A DNA stretch of 64,000 nucleotides from Cephalotus follicularis. Its lineage: Eukaryota; Streptophyta; Magnoliopsida; Oxalidales; Cephalotaceae. Within the stretch, counting starts at the first letter, position 1, and each line of letters opens with the position of its first letter. The translations under genes and the position numbers were made by a program. Below, piece after piece: positions 34,158 to 44,827 of this stretch. Location of the stretch: NCBI GenBank assembly GCA_001972305.1, contig BDDD01005744.1, forward strand, positions 1 through 64,000, given 5' to 3'. The notes beneath the pieces are model-generated. The model was not told where the DNA came from. It was given only the letters and a program-made list of their open reading frames with translations, and searched no databases.

Positions 34158-36564
34158 TGTAACACCCCCGATCTGAGTTCACTTTATGCTCAAAGCGAGC
34201 TACGAGGATTCGGTGCATTACGAGGGGTGGATGAACCTTTCAATCGTTTAACAATCTCGATGTTGAACCATTATCGATCAAATATTTTAATCATTTAATG
34301 ATCTATGTTATATCGTATTCAAAACCTCATAATTTCAAAATATACATACAACTTTGAAGAGTAAACCTTAGAATCATCATACTTTTAATTAAAACTATTA
34401 CATATCAAAAATCTTGCTTATTGCTAACATCTCTCTTTAAATTCTCATAATCTCAAATATGCCCTACAACATTCAACACTAATTTCTAAACATCATAATC
34501 TTATTTGAGAATATCATAAACCATAACATCCATCTCTATACAACTACATCTATACATCATCTGTTATAATACATTACACAGCGGAAAACATTAACATATT
34601 ACATCGAAAGCAGTCATAGCACAGCATAATTCTTTTCCAAAACTTCCTTTTACGAACTTCCACTAAAGCTCGAATTCCACGTTCAAACATTTCCTGGAAA
34701 ATTTTATTTAAAAACAAAACATTGAAAGGAGTGAGCTTAAATAGCCCAGTAAGAATCATAGTCCTAAAAACGTTATCGAAATCCACTTTTGATAATTTTT
34801 ATCAAAACATTTCCAATTCATACATTTTTCTGGTATATAGTGCAGCCATACTTGAAAACAAAATATCATTGAAAATCATTTTCCGGTATCATTTTATCAA
34901 ACCAGCACATTTCACATTCATCTCATTTCTGATCATATCTCATGAATCAGAACATTTCATAAATAACTGAGGGGTTTTATAAACTTATAGAACCCAACTG
35001 AACCATTCTTCTCCGGGGCCTTGTGCACTCCCCAATTACTATCCTCACATCACATGCATGTCCGCGAGCACTCTCCACTCCATTATCCCTCTTTGGGTCG
35101 CAACCCAAGAGTTGTTCATCTCAGTTCATTACATTTTCACATTTCATAAAACATTTCTCAATACTTCGAGTGATCAGCTGAAAGCATTCATAAAACAACA
35201 TTGTACAACATTTGTAAATCTGATTTTTTTTTCATATATAAACATTCATTGCCAGAGAAAACTTAAAACATCAAAATTAAAGTAGACATCTCAACAAATT
35301 CAGAAAGATAAAGTTCATAAATTTTGGTTAAGAAACGAATCTGCAATGAATTTTTTAACGTTGCAGGTTCCATATTAAAACAACACATGAGCAGTAATCT
35401 TAAACATAGTTTTTTGTCAAGAAGTTGACAAAATTTTGAAATATACAAAACATAACAGTTTTATAGGACAACTTATAGTTTCCAAAACATTCAACCATCA
35501 TAATTTTCATCAAGAAACGAATAAGTTACGAATAACACAAGCTGCTACAAAATATCAGATGAAAACATGACATTTGATATTTTATAAAAATGAGTAGGAA
35601 TCCTTACCTTGCTTTAATCTCCTTCTCTTCCTCTCTTCACTGAGTTATCCTAGCCAATCTCAGGAGAAAACAACCTCTTCTTAGGCAAAAACTATACACA
35701 TATATATAAAGAGAGAAAGTTGGGGTCCAAGTTTGCATAGGTAAGTCACCATGCTAGTTGCCCGTGTGACTGAATTCTCCACCTACAAATTGGTGACACT
35801 TGTCCCATATCATCATTCCAACATCAAAATATCTGATTTCCTCTCTCCCTAGCTTGACATGCATCCATTAATTAGTATAGTTAATTCACAAAGTGACAAA
35901 AAGCTAGATATTGTAACTGGTTTTAACAGGATCCGTTCCCACTCTGCTCTGGGCTGACGTTTCTTGCCGGGGATGGCGCTCCTTGCCAACAACCCTCTTT
36001 TCTCTAAACTGCACGTGCAACCCACTAATATCGCACCAGGAACACTCTACGCAAAATCGTTGGGAGAAAGCCTGGGCAAAACATGCAATAGATCAGGGGA
36101 CAAAAGGACCTGAGGACTCAAACTCCCAGTTTCACTAAGTCACCAATTGCACACGTCCAAGCACTCCAAAATGTGCTGCATCACTAAACGCCCGAGGAGA
36201 GCACCCACGTGCTCCTTACATGCTCACTTAAATGCCTAGGTCTGCTTAACGCCTGGGGACACACTTCCTCCATGACTTTTCTCCTCTGCTCTTCTCAAAG
36301 GAGCTCTTCTTAACATATACTTGTCGGGCATCAAAACGCACAGCTTAACTAACTTAACACACTGTAGCACTAGAAACTATTATAATAATCTGCCGCATGA
36401 AACCTCAAGTCGTCCTCTGACTTATCTCTTTTTCTCCTCTGGCACACATCCGAGTACTCAACGTTGAGCCTCAGATTTATCTCTAAAGCCATCATAGGTC
36501 TCCCTCTCTTTTCTTTTCTTCTAAGGCATCCAGGGACAACGCCTTAAGCTAAGCACAAATATAT
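34158..36564 (-). repeat. 5' LTR of element G, inner part
   Basis: Collinear with 27724-30130 of the 3' LTR, with differences at a few percent of sites. Interrupted at 36565 by copia N. Confidence 0.9.
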
Positions 36565-37110
36565 TGTAGGAAGTCTAGAGGGGGGGTGAATAGACTAATA
36601 AAATTTACTAGCAATAATATCACAAAATATATCAATAAACACAAACACACAATTGCGGAAATGTAAAGAGTGTAGGGTTTAGAGAATTTGCAAACGGATA
36701 TATAGTGGTTCGGCAAACCGCCTACGTCCACTCCCCAAGGCCTCCCCTTGAGTATTTCACTAGTATGCCCCAATCCGGGCTTGAAACTCCAACCGAGCTC
36801 CAACAAACTTTCGCTCCAACCAAGCGAATTACACTTTGCTCCAACCGAGCAATACAAGAGACAACCTCTCTTGTATGAGTGAAATAAATGTTTGAATGAT
36901 TACAAATTAGAAGTGAATTTGTTTACAATAAGGAACACTTTGAACAAAGCTACAAGTGTGTATGTAAGGTAAGAAATAAAGCTTTGTAAATGTAGATGAT
37001 TGCTTTGGATTGATCTATTTTGATTATATGAATGCTTGGTATTATGCTTGAGATAACTTGAGAGAATGTGCAACTTGAAAGCTTGATCCCTTGTGCTTAA
37101 GCTCCAAATT

Positions 37111-37121
37111 TCCTTAAATAG
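37111..37121 (-). promoter_or_regulatory. TATA-like box of N LTR
   Basis: Minus-strand CTATTTAAGGA, directly downstream of the motif cluster, as in the M and P LTRs. Confidence 0.5.
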
Positions 37122-37164
37122 GTATGCCTCCAAAGGATCTATTTTTAACTGTCTGATGTGAATC

Positions 37165-37680
37165 CAGTCGGCTGGATTTGGACGGCAGTCAGCTGGATTG
37201 ATGGCGCATTTATTTGAATATAGCCGTTGGTAGTAGGCAGTCGGCTGTCTCCTCTAGGCAGTCGGCTGGATGTCTGGGCAGTCGACTGGATCCCTGTTCC
37301 AGTCGGCTGTTGGCCTCAATTTGGAGATTACAAAACCTACTGTATGAATTTGCACAATTGAAGGCAGTTGGCTGGATTCCCTGGAAGTCGACTGGACCCC
37401 CTGGCAGTCGACTGGTCCCCTGCTTCAGTCGGCTGGATTGAGAGTAAAATGTTACAGAAGCTACTGCCTGATTTTGTACCCATGGCAGTCGACTGATGCC
37501 CTGTGAAAGTCGACTGGATTTACCTGGCAGTCGACTGGACCCCTGTGACAATAGAATGGATTGTTGTTCCTGCAGATTTTGAGTTTGGATGAAGATGCAG
37601 TCGACTACATAGCCTTTGGAAGTCGACTCCTATCCTTGGCAGTCGACTGGATTGCCCTCCAGTCGGCTGGAATGGCCTGT
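37165..37680. repeat. GTCGAC motif cluster in N LTR
   Basis: About twenty units of CAGTCGGCTGGA or CAGTCGACTGGA, 15-40 bp apart with some larger gaps. It lies just upstream (minus strand) of the TATA-like site at 37111-37121. Confidence 0.9.
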
Positions 37681-37835
37681 ATCTGCATAAACATTCTTGG
37701 CACAACTTTGGACAAGGAATCAAGTGAGTATATGAAGTTATAACTTAAAGAATTATGCATACAAGTTAATCTATGTTTGTTAATCATCAAAATAACATAT
37801 GTAAATGCAATTAAACGGGGTGGCAAAGGCCAACA

Positions 37836-38370
37836 ATCTCCCCCTTTTTGATGATTGACAAACATGCATATTTTGCATAAAGCTTGACAAATTTTACCCA
37901 TTTTTGTTCCAAAGTCCAAATTTACCAGTAAAGGCATATCCAATGCATTTGTCATAACATAGTACACTTGCTCAAAGCAAGATTACAGGTCATTTCATCA
38001 ATATGCAATATTTAGCAATTATATTCCCCAAATGTATATGCAACCTTTCAATGCAATGTGCAAAATAATATATCTCTCCCCCTTTTTGTCAAACAACAAA
38101 AAGAGAGCCGGAAGCTCCCCCTCAATCATAGCACGGATTGAAGAGCTCCCCCTCAAGTTATGCATTCCTATAGAATTTAATCAATACGATCAATGCAATA
38201 AGAGAGATCAATTAAGATTGAAGTGCATAAACCAATCACATTTACCACAAGATTAAAGCAATAATGTGAGACACATTGTAATCCAATACATAAAACATTT
38301 AAGATCAAAAGCATATAGTCATTACAAACTTTAAGAAACATCAAAAGCATTAACCAACATAACTTGTCTT
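37836..38370 (-). other. Polypurine tract and 3' untranslated region of N
   Basis: Minus-strand AAAAAGGGGGAGAT abuts the LTR. A second tract of the same kind (AAAAAGGGGGAGAGA) lies at about 38073-38090, with GAGGGGGAGC runs near 38120-38150. Repeated polypurine tracts also occur in copia M. No gene. Confidence 0.7.
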
Positions 38371-39603
38371 TTACATAACCAAGGAAATTGAAATAAAGAC
38401 AATACAAATGCAAAGTTCCAAAATACAATAAAAACATGATAATGTAAATGTAAGCTCAAGATGGAGGAGGGTGCTGTGGGAAAGCATTTTGAAGCAATTG
38501 AATGATGTCCGCTTGTCCCTGTCGGAGATCCGCTTGACTTTGCATGATGTTTGCTTGTCCCTCACGAAAGTGATGCATTTCCCCTTTGAGATGTCAGCTT
38601 GGGCAAGATCCATCCTTGCCTGAAGAGACTCCATGGTAGGCCTGCTGCTACTGCTGCTCGGGCCAACATTCGGACGCATCTCATACTGTTGAGGATCGTC
38701 CTCCTCCTCATCATCATCATCCCCAACCCTAACATCCGCTTGCTCTCTTGCTTGCTCTCTAGCTCTTCCTCTCATCTTGACCCACTCACCGTCCTCAAAT
38801 ACAATGCCACAATGTCTAAGGCCTGCCTTGTTCACTAATTGCCTATGGGTAGGTTTGATACTTTGCTCATCATCCGGAAAATCTATGTTAAGTGAGGCAA
38901 GGACAAACGAAATGATCCTACTAAGAAGCATAGGATATGGAGTGTGATTTGGTCTAGACAAAAGGTGGTTGACAATAAGATAGGGTAGGTTAATAGGGGT
39001 TCCGTTTTTAACGCAAGCAACGAATTTAAGGTCGCGCTCGGAGGGGAGGGTGTGTGATCCTTCTTTTGGAAGAAAAGTGTTGGTAACAAGAAGTAGAATG
39101 ATCCTAGAGGCAATTGGCAAATGACCACTAGTCACATTCAAAAGTGGATTGACATTAGCTTGTTCTAGACAAATTCCTAGTGCCTCCGTTCTACCAATGT
39201 CATGAAAATTAGTAATTCCCTCATTAGGAATTTCTAATATTTTGGCAACTAAGTCGGGAGTAATGGAGATAGGAGTGCCTAAAACATATGATTTGGCAAT
39301 GCAAGTGGTAGAGGTTTCTAGATTAGCATAAAACATCTTAACTAATCTAGGGTAAATCATGTGAGATGAGCAAATATATTCAAGCCAACCCATAGTCTCT
39401 AACAAAGTTATTACCACAGCAAGATTACTCACTAACACATCCCTACTCAGCCATTTCTCACAATGTAACTTAACTGAGCTAAAATAGGAGTTATACCTCA
39501 ACTCTTTCTCCTTGGAGAGAAAGAGTGCATTGTCATAGTCTAGCTCTTGTTGTGAACCTCTTGGTGCCCTTGAAGTGGTTGCTCTTGCTCTCTTAGGTGC
39601 CAT
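38371..39603 (-). CDS. Accessory ORF of copia N (plant transposon protein type), C-terminus frameshifted
   Basis: The ATG at 39603 starts MAPKRARATTSRAPRG, a basic start typical of the extra ORF found after pol in some plant LTR elements (the domain family called putative plant transposon protein). The body (about 250 residues) contains ELRYNSYFSSVKLHCEKWLS, FYANLETS, KILEIPNEGI and PIASRIILLLVTNTF. Then follow an Arg/Glu stretch, an acidic run (DDDDEEEDD) and a Ser-rich linker. The last 60 or so residues turn hydrophobic; another frame continues a Gln-rich helical pattern and ends near 38460, so a frameshift near 38590 is likely. The open frame extends 51 codons upstream through the motif cluster, but I prefer the MAPK start. 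Function unknown. Confidence 0.65.
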   Translation of the reverse strand: MAPKRARATTSRAPRGSQQELDYDNALFLSKEKELRYNSYFSSVKLHCEKWLSRDVLVSNLAVVITLLETMGWLEYICSSHMIYPRLVKMFYANLETSTTCIAKSYVLGTPISITPDLVAKILEIPNEGITNFHDIGRTEALGICLEQANVNPLLNVTSGHLPIASRIILLLVTNTFLPKEGSHTLPSERDLKFVACVKNGTPINLPYLIVNHLLSRPNHTPYPMLLSRIISFVLASLNIDFPDDEQSIKPTHRQLVNKAGLRHCGIVFEDGEWVKMRGRAREQAREQADVRVGDDDDEEEDDPQQYEMRPNVGPSSSSSRPTMESLQARMDLAQADISKGKCITFVRDKQTSCKVKRISDRDKRTSFNCFKMLSHSTLLHLELTFTLSCFYCILELCICIVFISISLVM

Positions 39604-39717
39604 GGATGATTGCAGGTCAAAATTTTGAGAGAGAAAGGGTTTTTGGCGTTTTAAAATTGTGAGAAGTGAGAGAAGGCAGGTGAAAAATCGAGTATAAAAC
39701 CCTGTTTGTCGTGATTC

Positions 39718-39795
39718 CAGTCGACTGGTCACTAATGACAGTCGACTGGATAGCAAGGCAGTCGACTGGAAAGCAATCCAGTCGGCTGTTTTCTG
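39718..39795. promoter_or_regulatory. GTCGAC motif cluster ahead of the accessory ORF
   Basis: Four units in 78 bp: CAGTCGACTGG at 39718-39728, 39739-39749 and 39759-39769, and CAGTCGGCTG at 39779-39788. On the minus strand a TTTTATACTCG stretch follows (about 39695), then a CT-rich leader, then the ATG at 39603. This is the same order as in the LTR promoter, so it may be an internal promoter. Confidence 0.55.
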
Positions 39796-40004
39796 CAGAA
39801 TGAGAAATGCAGAAAATTGCCATCCAATTGAATTTCAAACCTTTGGTACACTATTATGGACTAATAGCAACCTAGGTAAATGAGCTAATATGTGTCATTG
39901 AGTTTACAAGCTCAATGTTTGAATGCAATATGAACTTTGAAAACATTTTTCACTCAATTCAACCAAAAATCAATTAAGCATCACAAATATACACATAAAA
40001 TGAG

Positions 40005-41060
40005 TTAGGAAGGATTTTGCATACCTAGCTCTCTCCTCAAAGTGCAGAATCTTTCGTTGTCCAGCGGCTTTGTGAATATATCTGCAACTTGGTTCAAAGT
40101 GTCAATATATTCAAGAAATATATCTCCCTTTTCAACATGATCTCTAAGAAAATGATGTCTAATTTCAATGTGTTTAGACTTAGAGTGTTGAACGGGATTT
40201 CTACTCAAATTAATAGCATTAGTATTATCACATTTAATACACACATTGCTAATGCTAATTCAAAATTAACAAAGGAATCTAAGGCATCACTCTTCAAAGC
40301 TAAGAAAATAACCCAAGTAAACCTAGAATAATCATCAACAATAACTAATCCATATTGTTTACCACCAAGACTTAAAGTTCTAGTTGGTCCAAACAAATCA
40401 ATGTGTAGTAATTGTAAAATGCGAGTGGTTGAAACAACATTTTTTACTTTGAAAGATGTTCTTGTTTGTTTGCCTTGTGCACAAGCATCACACAACTTAT
40501 CATTTTAAAATTTCTTTTTAGGCAAACCAATAACTAAATCTTTTCTTGAAAGTTTGGCAAGAACGTCCATGCTAGCATGGCCTAATCTTCTATGCCGAAG
40601 CCATTTGTCATTTGTATTTGCATTAAAACAAACATCTTTTGAAAACATTTCTTTTAAATGAACCACATACACATTGCCTTGTCTATGACCAACAAACTTT
40701 ACAATATTGGTGCTAGAATCAATAATGTGACAAAGTGAAGATTCAAAATTAACTTTGTATCCTTTATCACATAATTGACTCACACTAAGCAAATTATGCA
40801 TAAGGCCTACAACATAAGATACATTTTCAATAAGAGTTGAGAATTTGTTACCAATTGAGCCAATGCCACAAATCTTGGCCTTGTTGTTATCTCCAAAGGT
40901 GACCTTTCCTCCATCAACTTCTTTAAGATCGATGAAGAGGCTTTTGTCACCCGTCATGTGCTTCGAGCACCCGCTATCCACATACCACGGTTGCTCCTCT
41001 TTGTGGTTTACCCGCAAGCATTGTTCCACATACAAAAGCGTTGAAAGAATTTGATCTTGG
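40005..41060 (-). pseudogene. Copia N pol with large internal deletion
   Basis: From 41060 down: protease WYVDSGCSKHMTGD, then YVVGLMHNLLSVSQLCDKGYKV, the pre-integrase motif WLRHRRLGHASMDVLAKLS, and a stop before the integrase start CDACAQGKQTRTSFK...LHIDLFGPTRT...VIVDDYSRFTWV. Near 40245 the text jumps directly to the end of RNase H: CDNTNAINLSRNPVQHSKSKHIEIRHHFL...QVADIFTKPL. The rest of integrase, all RT and most of RNase H are missing. The frame also changes at the junction. Confidence 0.85.
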
Positions 41061-42764
41061 TACCCATTGTTTATTGGGTCCTTTAATGTTACTTTTAGGA
41101 CTAATAGTTCCCTTGGGAACCCAAACTTGTCTAAAAGTAAATGCATCATGATATGGTGATGGTCTAGTGTGTGAGTGATGTGAATGTGCAATTCTTCTAA
41201 AGCATTTATTCCTAGTATGTCCCATTTTATTGCAATATGTGCAATGAGGTCTTATTCTAGCCTTTTTCAATTTAGCCTTAACCTCTAAAGGGGCATAACC
41301 TATACCGGTCTTATCTAGGTAGGATCTTTGACTACCTAGCATCTCTTCTAACTTCTTACTTCCTAATGTGAATTTACTAAATGATTGTTCTAAATTCACA
41401 TTCTTTTCTCTAAGGGACTCTACTTCCTTTTCTAATGCAATGTCACTAGATGAACTAGGTTTAGCTATGTCATTATCCCTTTTGGCTAGTTCATGTTCTA
41501 ACATAGCAATGTCATTTTTTAAGTACTCATTTTCAACAACTAGCATTTCCTTTTCATTTTCTACACTAGTCATGGTTTTCTTAAGAAGCGAACATTGTGA
41601 ACATTTTTTCTTAAATTCTACAAGCAATTCATCAAATGTAAATTGCAATTCACCAAAAGTGTAAGAGTCACCTACCTCATTTTCGCTATCCTCATCATCA
41701 TCACTCAATGCCATAAAGCATAGGTCTGCTACTTGCTCGGTGACTTCATCTTCGAAGGATTCGTCATCACTTAGTTGCCAAGCCTTGAGTGCTTTCTTCT
41801 TGAATAGCTTCTTTTTCTTCAATTGTGGGCAATCCACTTTGATGTGCCCCGGCTTATTGCATTCGAAGCATGTGGGAGGATCCATCTTGCTTCCTTCTCC
41901 CTTGTTGAAGTTCTTTCTTTGGAAGCTTCTTGCTTTGTTCATCTTTGCGAATTTTGTGAATCGTTTTGCAAAGAGAACATATTCCTCTTCCTCTAGCTCA
42001 TCTTCACTTGACATATCTTCCTTGTGAGTGTTGTTGAGGGCAATGTCTTTTCTTTTTTCCTCTTGTGGCTTTGTCTCCACAAGCTTTGCCGATTTCTTGT
42101 TCAACTTAACCTCATGAGTCATGAGAGAACCAAGCAATTCTTCAATCTCCATGGTCTTCAAGTCTTTGGATTCTTCAATTGCCGTCACCTTGGGTTCCCA
42201 CTCATCATTGAGACACCCTAGCAATTTCCTTACAAGTTCGTCCTGCCCAAATACCTTACCAAGACCAAGCAAACCATTTGTAATGTAAAGCAACCGATTA
42301 TACAAATTCTTAATGGATTCGTTCGGTTGCATTTTGAATAATTCGTAATCTCTATTTAAAATAGCAAGTTTGGCATTCTTAACTTGCTCGGTACCCTCGT
42401 GGGTAAGAATGAGCAATTTCCACACCTCATGTGCGAAAGTACATCTCCTAACGAGATTGTATTCGGTCTTGTCTAAAGCTACAAGTAAAATGTTCAAGGC
42501 CTTGTTATCTATAGTCAATTTTCTAAAGTCATCCTCATCCCATTCGTCTTCCGGTTTGGAAACGAGTTCACTTTTGTCATTGAGCTTCATAGGGGTGTGA
42601 GGGCCATTCTTGACACTAAGACAATTCTTAAAGTCTCTAGACTTAAGGTATATCTCCATACGGATTTTCCAATAAGGAAAATCGTCACCACTAAAGAATG
42701 GGACCTTAAATTCGGAGACATCGTCATTGTGTCGGGATTGGTTGTTCATGCTAGTAGAGGCCAT
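40974..42764 (-). CDS. Copia N gag polyprotein
   Basis: A 596-residue open frame. Residues about 20-220 form the copia gag domain (VPFFSGDDFPYWKIRMEIYL, YNRLLYITNGLLGLG, LVRKLLGCLNDEWEPKV). A CCHC knuckle CFECNKPGHIKVDC lies at about 299-312 and acidic stretches at 325-365. A long coiled-coil-like segment (about 370-480) precedes a second knuckle CTYCNKMGHTRNKC near 508 and repeated WVPKG/WVPR text. The frame then overlaps protease, which lies in another frame from about 41050; this may be an indel or a frameshift site. The start ATG is 40 bp from the primer site. Packaging function is known for the family. Confidence 0.85.
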   Translation of the reverse strand: MASTSMNNQSRHNDDVSEFKVPFFSGDDFPYWKIRMEIYLKSRDFKNCLSVKNGPHTPMKLNDKSELVSKPEDEWDEDDFRKLTIDNKALNILLVALDKTEYNLVRRCTFAHEVWKLLILTHEGTEQVKNAKLAILNRDYELFKMQPNESIKNLYNRLLYITNGLLGLGKVFGQDELVRKLLGCLNDEWEPKVTAIEESKDLKTMEIEELLGSLMTHEVKLNKKSAKLVETKPQEEKRKDIALNNTHKEDMSSEDELEEEEYVLFAKRFTKFAKMNKARSFQRKNFNKGEGSKMDPPTCFECNKPGHIKVDCPQLKKKKLFKKKALKAWQLSDDESFEDEVTEQVADLCFMALSDDDEDSENEVGDSYTFGELQFTFDELLVEFKKKCSQCSLLKKTMTSVENEKEMLVVENEYLKNDIAMLEHELAKRDNDIAKPSSSSDIALEKEVESLREKNVNLEQSFSKFTLGSKKLEEMLGSQRSYLDKTGIGYAPLEVKAKLKKARIRPHCTYCNKMGHTRNKCFRRIAHSHHSHTRPSPYHDAFTFRQVWVPKGTISPKSNIKGPNKQWVPRSNSFNAFVCGTMLAGKPQRGATVVCG

Positions 42765-42803
42765 GATCTAAACTCAAGATGTTAATCTTTAAAAAGAGTA
42801 ACC

Positions 42804-42816
42804 CTCTTTGATACCA
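42804..42816 (-). other. Primer-binding site of copia N
   Basis: Minus-strand TGGTATCAAAGAG immediately after the LTR end CCTACA; initiator tRNA-Met type. Confidence 0.85.
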
Positions 42817-42818
42817 AT

Positions 42819-43130
42819 TGTAGGAAGTCTAGAGGGGGGGGTGAATAGAATAATAAAATTTACTAGCAATAATATCACAAAATAAATCAATAAACACAAA
42901 CACACAATTGCGGAAATGTAAAGAGTGTAGGGTTTAGAGAATTTGCAAATGGATATATAGTGGTTCGGCAAACCGCCTACGTCCACTCCCAAAGGCCTCC
43001 CTTGAAACTCCAACCGAGCTCCAACAAACTTTCACTCCAACCAAGCGAATTACACTTTGCTCCAACCGAGCAATACAAGAGACAACCTCTCTTGTATGAG
43101 TGAAATAAATGTTTGAATGATTACAAATTA
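42819..43130 (-). repeat. 5' LTR of copia N, truncated
   Basis: Matches 36565-36907 of the other LTR, except for a short deletion near 42990. All upstream sequence (motif cluster and TATA-like box) has been removed, so this copy has no 5' promoter. Confidence 0.9.
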
Positions 43131-43354
43131 AGACATACACTGCTTTCTCTGCCAACAGAAGGAACAACATAAGTTTTCTTTCTATACATCAAAAGAATAA
43201 CATAGAATCTCTTGCTTTAACATATTATATGCGAAACATAAGCTCTTTATCCTCAAATTTTCTTTATCTCCAAGAAGGAAATATTACGGGCCGTTACATA
43301 GAGTAAGCACATTTCTATAAATAATATCTTCAACAAACATTTCCAGTCATTACA
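43131..43354 (-). repeat. 5' LTR of element G, outer part
   Basis: Matches 30487-30718 of the 3' LTR, ending in TTACA at 43354. The segment equivalent to about 30130-30486 is absent, so the insertion of N was followed by a deletion at its right end. Confidence 0.85.
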
Positions 43355-44180
43355 CCTCGGGCTTTCCCAAAGCCAGTACATCAGTAAGGAGCTAAAATGG
43401 TATAGCCAGGGAATTCTTCTCTCCATGAGCATGTCTTCACAAACGTCAAGCAGAGAATACGCCTGAATAGGAAACCATAAGATTTAGCTGTGGAATCCAT
43501 AATTTAAGCCATACCTTGTAGTAGGCCTGATGTTGTACATGCCCGATTAGTTGGCTAGTCGATTTCAGTCCTATTTCCAGTGATTGGCACTGGGAATTTT
43601 CAATAGGGATTGTGATAAACCTTCGGAGAGCTCAGGATCCCTTCTTGACATATGGAGAATATAGTGAAATTCAATATTGATCTGGATGATCATGAATTTG
43701 TTTAAGGATATTCTTATATCCTAAACGGAGGTGATGTAAGAGATACACGAGTTTAAATCAAAGGATGCTTCAAACTCCAATTTGCAATTTGAGTATGTCA
43801 TAACCTATGATCCCGTATCAGAGTAATTATTTTGGAAGCAGAAATTCATTGGTGAACTTCTAGTGGTTCCACCCATTATTAATCTAGTTGTGATGACTGT
43901 GATAGTGATGGAGGGTTTTACACAAACCCAGGAATCGTAGTCTTATTACCTCTCCATCATTTTAAACAACGATGGTATCACTTGATCAATTAGATCATAT
44001 GATCATGGAGATCATAATACATAGAAATGTATCCCTTTTGAGAGATTTGCGAAGGTAGCAAACTTAGCAGACCCAATGACCAATGCCATCAGCTATTTAG
44101 TACTCAAGAGAGTCATATGTACGACATGCTTAGGCTGTAAGGTCTTCATGGCTGTAGGGATGAGTGAGAGACTGTTTGAT
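43355..44180 (+). pseudogene. Decayed copia RT and RNase H end (element O)
   Basis: Resumes element O after G. Readable landmarks: WYSQGILLSMSMSSQT near 43400, YLVVGLMLYMPD near 43510 (RT/RNase H junction), and NLADPMTN-like text near 44060-44085 (end of RNase H). Several stops per 100 bp. The pol end is placed near 44130-44180. Confidence 0.7.
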
Positions 44181-44695
44181 TTGGGTGTCCCTGCAGCCAA
44201 GAAGGGGATGCATGCGTGTACATATTTGATATACTCCTTAATTGGAGGGATCCATGCAAGCCGATGGCTGGCTGCGTGTATGTACTTTACACTTAGATTT
44301 CCATATTCTTAGTTCCAATTATGTTCTATTACGCATATACATTTACAATGGCAACCGGCTATATGTAATATCCCAAACCATCAAAAGCGGATCAGTTGAT
44401 CACCATGTCAACTGAGTACACATATAGCGCCCTGTCCCTAAGGGGTTGGATCTCATGCCTGAGAGGTTATGAGAATGAGATCCTTAGTGCCTTCAGACAA
44501 AAGTTCCAACTCATAGGTTCACTTTCTAGGCAATTGATGAACCACAAAGACTTTCCATATTATGCTTGCTCCCTTGTGTGTGGAGGACAGAAGGTCCCAT
44601 TGCCATTTGGATGGCACTAAAGCTGATATGGGGTACACGCAGCAGCATGATACTGAACCAACGCACCATAGGTGACCTATCTGGATGGACATTAC
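44181..44695 (+). other. Non-coding sequence downstream of O pol, similar to 62290-62635
   Basis: No gene seen. Parts resemble 62290-62635 in the same orientation and order: ATGTAATATCCCAAA against ATGTATATCCCAAA, GAGTACACATATAGCGCCC against GAATACACATATGATGCCC, and GAGAGGTTATGAGAATGAG against GGGAGGATATGAGAACGAC. Probably two diverged copies of one element end. Confidence 0.55.
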
Positions 44696-44827
44696 TGTTG
44701 GGACTTTATTGATGATAAGTCTCAATCATATGTTTTAATGATTACAAATTGCATTTAACTTGTTTACTTCATGTGCAAGGAATTACAAGTTGAATATCAA
44801 AGTCTAAAACCAATCTGCAGAAAAAGA

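Larger units (their letters stand above)
36565..37835 (-). repeat. 3' LTR of copia N
   Basis: Minus-strand TGTTGGCCTTTGCC...GACTTCCTACA, 1271 bp. The inner edge is set by the polypurine tract AAAAAGGGGGAGAT. The outer part (36565-36870) matches 42819-43130 almost base for base. Confidence 0.9.
36565..43130 (-). mobile_element. Ty1/copia element N, internally deleted, with accessory ORF
   Basis: Minus strand: truncated 5' LTR (43130-42819), primer site, gag (42764-40974), protease and integrase start (to about 40245), a deletion, the end of RNase H (40244-40005), accessory ORF (39603-38371), polypurine tract (37850-37836) and full 3' LTR (37835-36565). Layout and the long gag with coiled coil resemble SIRE-type copia elements. 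RT and most of integrase and RNase H are gone. It lies in the G 5' LTR. Confidence 0.9.
27724..43354 (-). mobile_element. Ty3/gypsy element G, degenerate, carrying copia N
   Basis: 5' LTR on the right (43354-34158, split by N), primer site at 34153-34143, broken gag and pol (33594-30902), and 3' LTR on the left (30718-27724). The LTRs are about 3 kb and strongly alike; the coding region is in fragments. It lies in the RT of copia O. Clear target duplications are not visible (flanks TTTCTTC and CCTCGGG). RT and protease text suggests a chromovirus-type group distinct from B-E. Confidence 0.85.
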
